From assembly GCF_900090265.1 (NCBI RefSeq), contig NZ_LT607752.1, positions 2,480,001 through 2,544,000 of the forward strand: a stretch of 64,000 nt of DNA, written 5' to 3'. A program made the position numbers and the translations under genes. Positions within the stretch are counted from its first letter, which is position 1. Each line of letters opens with the position of its first letter. The DNA comes from Micromonospora rifamycinica (lineage in GTDB: Bacteria > Actinomycetota > Actinomycetes > Mycobacteriales > Micromonosporaceae). Positions 26,527-33,610 of this stretch are shown piece after piece. Below the pieces are notes generated by a model. The model worked only from the letters and a program-made list of their open reading frames with translations. It ran no database searches and was not told the DNA's origin.

Positions 26527-27024
26527 TCACCGGCAGAGCCGGCGCAGGGTGCGGGCCAGCCGGTGGGCGTACCCGTGCTGGACGGCGCGACCGGCCGGGC
26601 CGGCGGCGGCCAGGTACCACCGGTCCGGGCGGCTGAACGCGGTGACCTCGAAGCTGACCCCGCCCTCGACGTCGCAGCGGACCAGGAACGCCTCCTCGCC
26701 GCGTTCCGGATGGCCGGGCAGGGTGCCGTAGCCGAAGCCGGCCTCCCGGTCGCCCTCGACCGTCCAGACCACCTCGCACGGCCCCCACACCCGCAGCGGC
26801 CCCACCCCGAGCCCGGGGGTGACCCGCACGCCGGGCGCGGCCCGCAGCGCGTCGGTACGCATCCGCACCCCGGCCGCCCGGTGCAGCCGCCAGCTCAACA
26901 CGGCCTCGGCGGCGACCATGAAGCTGCCGGGCGGCATCGGGGCGGTGTGCCGCAGGTGGTGGTAGCCCGCCGGCAGCGGCCCTCGTCGGGTCGCGCCCAC
27001 CTCGGAGTACGTCAGCTCGGACAT
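26527..27024 (-). CDS. DUF1990 family protein
   Basis: A 165-residue protein recognisable as DUF1990 by LTYSEVGATR near the start, RRGPLPAGYHHLRHTAPM, and the central GPCEVVWTVEGDREAGFGYGTLPGHPERGEEAFLV block. The fold is likely START-like; function is unknown. It starts with an ATG four bases after GGGAGGTGGG. It lies 70 bp downstream of an SRPBCC gene on the same strand, and the two may be co-expressed. Confidence 0.88.
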   Translation of the reverse strand: MSELTYSEVGATRRGPLPAGYHHLRHTAPMPPGSFMVAAEAVLSWRLHRAAGVRMRTDALRAAPGVRVTPGLGVGPLRVWGPCEVVWTVEGDREAGFGYGTLPGHPERGEEAFLVRCDVEGGVSFEVTAFSRPDRWYLAAAGPAGRAVQHGYAHRLARTLRRLCR

Positions 27025-27094
27025 CCCACCTCCCTGGGGGTCGCCCCCAGCCTAGGGCCGCCGCTGCCGACCGGCGACCCGGCCGGCCGGCGAC

Positions 27095-27517
27095 TCAGCC
27101 GGCCTCGCAGCGCCGCCGGAGCCCGTCGGCCTCCAGCCGGAGGTAGCGGCGCACCAGCCGGCCGCCGAGCCAGCCGGTCAGCCCGGCCAGCGGACCGGTG
27201 AGCACCAGGACCAGCTCCACCCGGACCCGGCCGTCGGGCAACGGCACGATCCGGTGTTCGCCCCGGCTGCGTACCCCGGGCGAGGTGGACTCCCAGACGA
27301 AACAGCGGGGCGGGTCGAACGCGGTGACCCGCCAGTACGTCGGACGGAGCCGGGGCTGCTCCAGCCGGGCGGTCGCGCCGAGCGCCAGCGGGCCGGCCTC
27401 GCCCCGGCGGGCGGTCCGCACCGAGGCGTTCCACTCCGGCCAGCGCTCGACGTCGGTCTGCACCGCCCAGACCGTGTCGATGTCCGCGTCGATCTCGGTC
27501 GTGGTCTCGAACCGCAT
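27095..27517 (-). CDS. SRPBCC (polyketide cyclase/START-like) protein
   Basis: A 140-residue hydrophobic-ligand-binding protein. The signature N-terminus (FETTTEIDADIDTVWAVQTDVERWPEWNASV) and the C-terminal helix (GLTGWLGGRLVRRYLRLEADGLRRRCEAG) fit the SRPBCC superfamily. Small-molecule binding is likely, but the ligand is unknown. The ATG is behind GGAGGCGGC. It is followed on the same strand by the DUF1990 gene. Confidence 0.88.
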   Translation of the reverse strand: MRFETTTEIDADIDTVWAVQTDVERWPEWNASVRTARRGEAGPLALGATARLEQPRLRPTYWRVTAFDPPRCFVWESTSPGVRSRGEHRIVPLPDGRVRVELVLVLTGPLAGLTGWLGGRLVRRYLRLEADGLRRRCEAG

Positions 27518-27603
27518 GCCGCCTCCGTGGCTCCACCGGCGGCGCCCGCCGCACCGCCCGGGTCATGACGAGGCTGCCGCAACGATCGTGACCGGTCCAC
27601 CCT

Positions 27604-27813
27604 TCAGCCGGTTTCGCGCAGGTCGGCCAGGTCGAGCGGGGTGTGCCGGTGGAGCAGCGCCACCAGCTCGGCGACGGTGGCCGCCTCGCCGAGCACGTTC
27701 TTGCCGCCGCCGAAACTGGCCGGGTAGCGGTGCACCAGCCGGTACCGGTGCCGGCCCCGGACCAGCTCGACGGTGACCCGCCAGCGCCCGCAGCATCCAC
27801 ACCGCAACTCCAC
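27604..27813 (-). CDS. Small CxCC zinc-ribbon-like protein
   Basis: A 69-residue protein beginning (GTG) VELRCGCCGRWRVTVELVRGRHRYRLVHRYP and ending in a short helical segment (EAATVAELVALLHRHTPLDLADLRETG). The CGCC cluster may bind metal but only one such pair is present. The extension to an upstream start is Arg/Pro-rich and unlikely. No family is recognised. It is divergent from the DNA ligase gene across 135 bp. Confidence 0.6.
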   Translation of the reverse strand: MELRCGCCGRWRVTVELVRGRHRYRLVHRYPASFGGGKNVLGEAATVAELVALLHRHTPLDLADLRETG

Positions 27814-27948
27814 CCGGCGACGGTAGCTCCGAGCTGCGCGGACACCTCCCGCAGCCGGAGGACGAGCGGGTACGGACGGGACACGCCGGCCGGGCACCGA
27901 CGGTGATCCGGCTCACCACTGTCGGTGGCGTCTGGTTGACTGGTCGAC

Positions 27949-29064
27949 GTGGACCTGCCGATCAACCCCCCGGTCGAGCCGATGCTGGCCAGGAGCGTGG
28001 CCCGCCTGCCCACCGACCCCGGTCTGACGTACGAACCCAAGTGGGACGGTTTCCGCTGCATCGTGTTCCGCGACGGCGACGAGGTCGAGCTGGCCAGCCG
28101 GGGCGGCAAGTCGATGACCCGCTACTTCCCCGAGGTGGTGGCGCAGGTCCGGGCGCAGCTACCCGAGCGGTGCGCGGTCGACGGCGAGTTGATCGTGATC
28201 CGGCGCGACGGGCCGGGCGGCCAGCCCCGGCTCGACTTCGAGCAGCTCGCCCAGCGGATCCACCCGGCCGCCTCCCGGGTCGCGCTGCTCGCCGAGACCA
28301 CCCCGGCCGACTTCGTCGCCTTCGACCTGCTCGCCCTCGACGACGAGTCGCTGGTCGACCAGCCCTACCCGACCCGCCGGGAACGCCTGGTGCGGGCGTT
28401 GGCCGGGGTCCGGCCGCCGGTGCACGTCACCCAGGTCACCACCGACGCCGAGACGGCCCGGCGCTGGTTCGAGGTGTTCGAGGGGGCCGGGCTGGACGGG
28501 TTGATCGTCAAGCCGGCCGACCTGCCCTACCAGCCGGGCAAGCGACTGATGGCCAAGGTCAAGCACGCCCGTACCGCCGACGTGGTGGTCGCCGGGTTCC
28601 GCTGGCACAAGTCCGGGCCGGTGGTCGGTTCGCTGCTGCTCGGGCTCTACGACGACGACGGGGTGCTGCACCACGTCGGGGTGAGCGCGTCGTTCACCAT
28701 GGCCCGCCGGCAGGAGCTGCTCGACGAGCTGGCCCCCTACCGGGAGGGGGTCGACGGGCATCCGTGGGTGCACGGCGACCACGAACGCGGCCAGCGCATC
28801 CCCGGCGGGGTCAGCCGCTGGACGGGCACCAAGAACCTCGACTGGGTGCCGCTGCGGCCCGAGCTGGTGACGGAGGTCGGCTACGACGCGATGGAGGGCG
28901 ACCGGTTCCGGCACACCGCCCGGTTCGTCCGCTGGCGGCCCGACCGCGATCCCCGCTCCTGCCGCTACGACCAGCTCGACCGCCCGGTGCGGTTCGACGT
29001 CGACCAGGTGCTCCGGGGCGACCCGGCGGCGACCGTGCCGCCGCAGGGCGGCAGCCCGGCGTAG
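27949..29064 (+). CDS. ligC: ATP-dependent DNA ligase (LigC-like)
   Basis: A 371-residue ligase without accessory polymerase or nuclease domains. The nucleotidyl-transfer motif is KWDGFR (Lys31 adenylated), with later motifs CAVDGELIV, DFVAFDLLA, GLDGLIVKPADLPYQPGKR and LMAKVKHARTADVVVAGFR. The OB-fold region carries VGSLLLGLYDDDGVLHHVGVSASF. Such enzymes act in base-excision or back-up end-joining repair. A LigD-type polymerase gene occurs separately at 41798-42829. The start is GTG at 27949. There is no Shine-Dalgarno, so it may be leaderless. Confidence 0.9.
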   Translation: MDLPINPPVEPMLARSVARLPTDPGLTYEPKWDGFRCIVFRDGDEVELASRGGKSMTRYFPEVVAQVRAQLPERCAVDGELIVIRRDGPGGQPRLDFEQLAQRIHPAASRVALLAETTPADFVAFDLLALDDESLVDQPYPTRRERLVRALAGVRPPVHVTQVTTDAETARRWFEVFEGAGLDGLIVKPADLPYQPGKRLMAKVKHARTADVVVAGFRWHKSGPVVGSLLLGLYDDDGVLHHVGVSASFTMARRQELLDELAPYREGVDGHPWVHGDHERGQRIPGGVSRWTGTKNLDWVPLRPELVTEVGYDAMEGDRFRHTARFVRWRPDRDPRSCRYDQLDRPVRFDVDQVLRGDPAATVPPQGGSPA

Positions 29065-29096
29065 CCTGGCTGTCACACGATCATGGAGGCTCGCTG

Positions 29097-30677
29097 GTGA
29101 CCCGCACTGCCCACCGGATCCGTCGGATCCGGCTCACCCTGGCCGGGCTGCTCGCGGGCGCGCTGCTCGCCACCGGGTGCACACTGCCGGCGTTCGCCCC
29201 GCGCGCCGAGGACTCCGCGGCCTCGGCCCCCGGCGACACCCCCGCCTGGCGGGCCTGCCCCGAGGTCGCCGACGACCTGGTCGGCCGGGGCGCTCCGGGC
29301 ATGCGGTACGAGTGCGCCCGGATCGCCGTGCCCCGCAACTGGGGCACCGGGACGGGGGCGACCGCCGGGCCGGGCAGCGGCGAGACCTTCGAGATCGCGC
29401 TGCTACGGGTCCGCTCCAGCAAGCAGCGGGACCGGATCGGCTCCCTGGTGATCAATCCGGGCGGGCCGGGCGGGTCCGGCGTGGACACCGCCGTCTACCT
29501 GTCGTTCGGGCCGTCGTTCGGCGGGCTGCCCACCGCGGTCACCGACCGGTTCGACATCGTCGGCTTCGATCCGCGCGGGGTGTCCCGGTCCAGCCCGGTG
29601 AAGTGCATCTCCGACGCCGACCTGGACGCCAGCTTCGGCTACGACCCCGACCCGCGCAGCCAGCAGTCGTTCGACGGCTACCAGGCGCTCAACCGGCGGA
29701 TCGGCCGGGGCTGCGGCGACCGCTACGGCGACCAGCTCCCGCTCTACGGCACCGAGCAGGCCGCCCGGGACATGGACGCCGTCCGGGCCGCCGTCGGCGA
29801 CGACAAGCTCACCTACCTCGGCTACTCCTACGGCACCCTGCTCGGCGCGACCTACGCCCAGCTCTACCCGCAGCGGGTCCGGGCGCTGGTGCTCGACGGC
29901 GCGGTCGACCCGCGGCAGCAGCTGGTGGCCGGGTCGGAGAGCCAGGCCCGGGGCTTCGAGCGGGCGTTCGACAACTTCGACCGGTGGTGCGCGGCGAACG
30001 CCGCCCGCTGCCCGATCGCCCCGGACGCCCGGGGCGCGGTGACCTCGGCGATCGACAAGGCGAAGGTCTCCCCGGTACGCGGGGCCGACGGGCGCGAGGC
30101 GACCTCGGGCTGGGTCTTCTACGCGGTGATCTCCTCGCTCTACACCGAGTCGGGCTGGCAGGAGCTGGCCCGCGCGATCGACCGGCTCGACGAGGGCGAC
30201 CCGGCCGAGGTGTTCAAGCTCGCCGACGCGTACGCCGGGCGGGGCGAGGACGGGCACTACTCCAACCTCTTCGACGCCAATCTGGCCGTCAACTGCGCCG
30301 ACGAGACCGAGAAGCCCTCCGTCGCGCAGATCCGCGACCTGCAGTCCCAGTGGCGGCAGAAGTACCCGCTGTTCGGCCCGGCTCTGGCGGTGGGGATGTT
30401 CGGCTGCGTCGAGTGGCCGGGCGGGCGGGATCCCTACCCGACCGGGCCGGCCGTCGGGGCGCCGCCGATCGTGGTGGTGGGCACCACGGGCGACCCGGCC
30501 ACCCCGTACGAGCAGACCGCCCGGTTGGCCGACATGCTGGGGGTCGGCCGGGTGCTCACCTGGGAGGGCGAGGGACACACCGCGTACCCGCAGACGAGCT
30601 GCATCACCGCGGCGGTGGACGCCTACCTGATCTCGCTGACCGTCCCTCGGGAGGGGCTGCGCTGCCCCGCCGGCTGA
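29097..30677 (+). CDS. Secreted alpha/beta hydrolase, tripeptidyl aminopeptidase-like
   Basis: A 526-residue lipoprotein with lipobox LLATGC. It is a member of the TAP/SlpD-E alpha/beta-hydrolase group. The oxyanion region is INPGGPGGSGVDTAVYL, the nucleophile elbow GYSYGTLLG, the acid TTGDPATPYEQ, and the histidine in GEGHTAYPQTSC. It probably removes short peptides from secreted proteins at the cell surface. The GTG start is behind GGAGGCTCGCTG, 32 bp after the ligase stop. Cysteines outside the signal are consistent with an extracellular location. Confidence 0.92.
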   Translation: MTRTAHRIRRIRLTLAGLLAGALLATGCTLPAFAPRAEDSAASAPGDTPAWRACPEVADDLVGRGAPGMRYECARIAVPRNWGTGTGATAGPGSGETFEIALLRVRSSKQRDRIGSLVINPGGPGGSGVDTAVYLSFGPSFGGLPTAVTDRFDIVGFDPRGVSRSSPVKCISDADLDASFGYDPDPRSQQSFDGYQALNRRIGRGCGDRYGDQLPLYGTEQAARDMDAVRAAVGDDKLTYLGYSYGTLLGATYAQLYPQRVRALVLDGAVDPRQQLVAGSESQARGFERAFDNFDRWCAANAARCPIAPDARGAVTSAIDKAKVSPVRGADGREATSGWVFYAVISSLYTESGWQELARAIDRLDEGDPAEVFKLADAYAGRGEDGHYSNLFDANLAVNCADETEKPSVAQIRDLQSQWRQKYPLFGPALAVGMFGCVEWPGGRDPYPTGPAVGAPPIVVVGTTGDPATPYEQTARLADMLGVGRVLTWEGEGHTAYPQTSCITAAVDAYLISLTVPREGLRCPAG

Positions 30678-30727
30678 CCGGCGCGGCCGGTGGGCCGCCG
30701 GCACCGACCGGTCGGCGAAGGGCGTAG

Positions 30728-30794
30728 CGGCCGATCGGCGACGCTCGCATCGCCCGGTCGACGGTGGTCGCGACGGCCGATCGGCGACGCTCGC
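30728..30794. repeat. 21-bp direct repeat pair
   Basis: CGGCCGATCGGCGACGCTCGC occurs at 30728-30748 and 30774-30794, in the gap between the convergent hydrolase and K+ channel genes. Each copy contains the palindrome CCGATCGG. The function is unknown. Confidence 0.8.
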
Positions 30795-30803
30795 GACGGC
30801 CGG

Positions 30804-31301
30804 TCAACGGCGGTTGCGGCGGCCGCGCAGCCGTTGCCGGACGAGGGTCGCGTGGTCCGGTGGGGCCGGGGCGGGCGGCAGGTCAGGCAGCACGATGCCC
30901 TGCCGGGCGGCCAGCTCCTCCAGCAGCGCCCGCATCCGGCGTACGTCGTTCTTCAGCTCCTCCTGCTCGACATGCTCGAACGCGTCGTCGTCGACGATGA
31001 GGCGGCTGGCGAAGTGCGCGGTGATCAGCGGGATGACCAGCAGCACCATGGTGGAGATCAGCAACGCGGCCAGGGTACGTCCCTGCCAGCTGGTCGGCGA
31101 GATGTCGCCGTAGCCGACGGTGGAGGCGGTGACCACGGCCCACCAGACGGCGTCGGCGGCGCTGCGGTGCTCCACCTGGCCGTAGATCACGCCGGCCACC
31201 ACGATCATCAACAGGTACGAGGTGATCAGCGTCCGGGGCGAGTTGGCGAAGTACACCAGGCCCCGGTAGACCCACCGGAAGGGCAACAACAACGGCTCCA
31301 T
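30804..31301 (-). CDS. Two-TM potassium channel protein
   Basis: A 165-residue Ion_trans_2-type channel subunit. Helix 1 (TLITSYLLMIVVAGVIYGQV), the pore loop with selectivity filter TASTVGYGDISP, and helix 2 (TLAALLISTMVLLVIPLITAHFA) are clear. A short charged cytoplasmic tail (EHVEQEELKNDVRRMRALLEELAARQG) is probably coiled coil. No RCK/TrkA-N domain is present, so gating is unknown. It should form a tetrameric K+ channel. It is divergent from the GNAT gene across 74 bp. Confidence 0.92.
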   Translation of the reverse strand: MEPLLLPFRWVYRGLVYFANSPRTLITSYLLMIVVAGVIYGQVEHRSAADAVWWAVVTASTVGYGDISPTSWQGRTLAALLISTMVLLVIPLITAHFASRLIVDDDAFEHVEQEELKNDVRRMRALLEELAARQGIVLPDLPPAPAPPDHATLVRQRLRGRRNRR

Positions 31302-31375
31302 GCCGCATCATGCTGCCCTCCGGCCGCCACCTCCGCCCATCGATCGACCGGGATCGTTGTGACAGGCTGCCGGCC

Positions 31376-31828
31376 ATGACCGACGTGATCCTCCGCGAGG
31401 CGGTCCGGGCCGACCTGCCCACCATCCTCGCCCTGCTCGCCGACGACGTGCTCGGCCGGACACGCGAGCACCCGGAGGTGGACGAGGCGTACGAACGGGC
31501 CTTCGCCGACATCACCGCCGACCCGCGCAACCAGCAGGTGGTGGCCGAGCGCGCCGGTGAGGTCGTCGGCTGCCTCCAGGTCACCTACATCCCCGGGCTG
31601 GGGCGGCACGGCACGGAACGGGCGCTCGTCGAGGCGGTCCGGGTCCGTGCCGACCTGCGCGGTCAGGGGGTGGGCGAGACGATGATGAGCTGGGTGGTCG
31701 ACCAGGCCCGTCGGCGGGGCTGCGGATTGGTGCAGCTCACCACCGACAAGTCCCGCACCGGGGCGCACCGCTTCTACCAGCGCCTCGGCTTCGTGGCCAG
31801 CCACGAGGGCATGAAGCTCACCCTCTGA
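31376..31828 (+). CDS. GNAT family N-acetyltransferase
   Basis: A 150-residue single-domain acetyltransferase. Hallmarks are ILREAVRADLPTILALLADD at the start, the acetyl-CoA loop VRADLRGQGVGETMMSWVVDQARRRGC, and TTDKSRTGAHRFYQRLGFVASHEGMKLTL at the end. Relatives acetylate small molecules or protein N-termini; the substrate is unknown. The ATG at 31376 sits seven bases after CAGGCT and lacks a Shine-Dalgarno, so it may be leaderless. It converges with the ABC operon across 45 bp. Confidence 0.88.
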   Translation: MTDVILREAVRADLPTILALLADDVLGRTREHPEVDEAYERAFADITADPRNQQVVAERAGEVVGCLQVTYIPGLGRHGTERALVEAVRVRADLRGQGVGETMMSWVVDQARRRGCGLVQLTTDKSRTGAHRFYQRLGFVASHEGMKLTL

Positions 31829-31873
31829 CGACCCGCGCCGGGCCTGCGGCGACACAGCCCGGTCGGCCCCGGG

Positions 31874-32614
31874 TCAGCCGTCGACCAGTCGGCCGTCGCG
31901 CAGGGTCAGCGTCCGGTCGGCCATCTCGATCAGGGCCGGGTCGTGCGTGGCGACCAGGGCGGTCATCCCCCGGGCGTGTACCACCGCGCGGAGCAGGTCC
32001 ATGATCGCCCGGCCGGTCTCGGAGTCGAGCTGACCGGTGGGCTCGTCCGCGATCAGCAGGTCGGGTTCGTTGGCCAGGGCACGGGCCACCGCGACCCGCT
32101 GCTGTTGCCCACCGGACAGCTCGTACGGGCGCTGTCGGGCGTGACCGCCCAGACCGACCAGCTCCAGCAGCACGGCCACCCGCTGTTCGCGTTCCGCCGC
32201 CGCGACCCGGGCCAGCCGCAACGGCACCCCGACGTTCTCGGCCGCCGACAGGATCGGCACCAGCCCGAAGGTCTGGAACACGAAGCCGACCGTCCCCCGG
32301 CGCAGCCGCAACAGCTCGGCCTCACCGGCACCGGTCACGTCCTGCCCGGCCACCCGCACCCGGCCGCTGTCCGGCCGGTCCAGGCCGCCGACCAGGTTGA
32401 GCAGGGTGGTCTTGCCGGCGCCCGAACGACCCCGCACCGCCACCAGCTCACCCCGGTCGGCGGTGAAGGACACCTCCTGGACGGCGTGCACCGCGTGCCG
32501 CCCGCGGCCGAACGTCCGGCTCACCCCCTCGACCCGTACCACCTCGTCGGTGACCGCCCCGGCGGCCCGGACGACCGTCGTGTCGGCCCGGACGGCGGGA
32601 ACCTGCTCGCTCAT
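31874..32614 (-). CDS. ABC transporter ATP-binding protein (MacB/LolD type)
   Basis: A 246-residue ATPase. Walker A is GRSGAGKTT, the signature LSGGQQQR, Walker [13 protein letters not shown], and the switch region VATHDP. It powers a FtsX-type permease that moves peptides or lipoproteins out of the membrane. Its ATG overlaps the preceding ATPase stop (ATGA). It is the last gene of a four-gene operon with two ATPases and two large permeases. Confidence 0.93.
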   Translation of the reverse strand: MSEQVPAVRADTTVVRAAGAVTDEVVRVEGVSRTFGRGRHAVHAVQEVSFTADRGELVAVRGRSGAGKTTLLNLVGGLDRPDSGRVRVAGQDVTGAGEAELLRLRRGTVGFVFQTFGLVPILSAAENVGVPLRLARVAAAEREQRVAVLLELVGLGGHARQRPYELSGGQQQRVAVARALANEPDLLIADEPTGQLDSETGRAIMDLLRAVVHARGMTALVATHDPALIEMADRTLTLRDGRLVDG

Positions 32615-33609
32615 ACGTCACTCCCCTCCTGCGCCGGCGTCCGGTCGCCGGGGCGGACCTGCACGTGGTCCGGTTCGAGGTCGAGGCGGACCCGGTCCCG
32701 CAGCGACAGCGCCGCCACGAAGGAGGCCGGTAGCTGCATCCGGCCGGTCCGGTCCAGCACCGCGTACTCCTCGCTGACCAGCTCGGTGCTGCCGTCGGCG
32801 CCGATCCGCGCGGTCCGGCGTACCTCCGAGGCGGTCCGGCCGTCGCGGATCGCCACGGTCCGGCGGACCTGGTCGGCGACGGCGTGGTCGTGGGTGACCA
32901 CCACCACGGTCACGCCCAGCTCGGCGTTGATGGTGCGCAGCGCCGCGAAGACCTCGGCACCGGTCGCCTCGTCCAGCTCACCGGTCGGCTCGTCGGCGAA
33001 GAGCACCTCCGGGTCGTTGGCCACCGCCACCGCCACCGCGCAGCGCTGCTGCTCACCGCCGCTGAGCTGGCCGGGACGCCGGTCCGCGCAGCTCCCCACC
33101 CCGACGAGTTCCAGCAGCTCATCGGCCCGTCGCCGCCGCGCCGGGCCGCCACCGCCGCGCCGGGCCAGCCGCATCGGCAGCTCCACGTTCTCCCGGGCGG
33201 TCAGGTACGGCAGCAGGTTCCGGCCGGTCTGCTGCCAGACGAACCCGACGGTGTGCCGCCGGTAGCGCAACCGACGGCGGGCGGAGAGCGCCAGCAGGTC
33301 GTAGTCGGCCACCCGGGCGATCCCGGCGGTGGGGGTGTCCAGCCCGGAGAGGATGTTGAGCAGGGTCGACTTGCCCGACCCGGAGGCCCCGACGATCGCC
33401 ACCAGTTCACCGCGGTCGATCACCAGGTCGAGCCCCTGGAGGGCGACCACCTCGACCCCTTCGGTCTTGAAGATCCGGACCAGGCCGTCGCAGACGATGT
33501 GCCCCCGCAGCCGGTCCTGCCCACCGGCCCGTTCGGCCGCCCGTTCGGCCGCCCGGCGCTGCAGCTCCGCCAGGTCGGGCACGACGGGATTCTCCGCGGT
33601 CGTGGTCAT
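32611..33609 (-). CDS. ABC ATPase with C-terminal AbrB-like domain
   Basis: A 332-residue protein. Residues about 25-250 are a MacB-type ATPase (Walker A GASGSGKST, signature LSGGEQQR, Walker B LFADEPTGELD, VVTHDH). About 80 extra residues follow. They include EEYAVLDRTGRMQLPASFVAALSLRDRVRLDLEPDHVQV, which resembles an AbrB/SpoVT swapped-hairpin domain. That domain normally binds DNA or dimerises, so it may control operon expression or subunit pairing. The gene lies one base after the FtsX permease and overlaps the next ATPase. The ATPase call is certain; the AbrB call is from pattern only. Confidence 0.88.
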   Translation of the reverse strand: MTTTAENPVVPDLAELQRRAAERAAERAGGQDRLRGHIVCDGLVRIFKTEGVEVVALQGLDLVIDRGELVAIVGASGSGKSTLLNILSGLDTPTAGIARVADYDLLALSARRRLRYRRHTVGFVWQQTGRNLLPYLTARENVELPMRLARRGGGGPARRRRADELLELVGVGSCADRRPGQLSGGEQQRCAVAVAVANDPEVLFADEPTGELDEATGAEVFAALRTINAELGVTVVVVTHDHAVADQVRRTVAIRDGRTASEVRRTARIGADGSTELVSEEYAVLDRTGRMQLPASFVAALSLRDRVRLDLEPDHVQVRPGDRTPAQEGSDV

Positions 33610-33610
33610 C

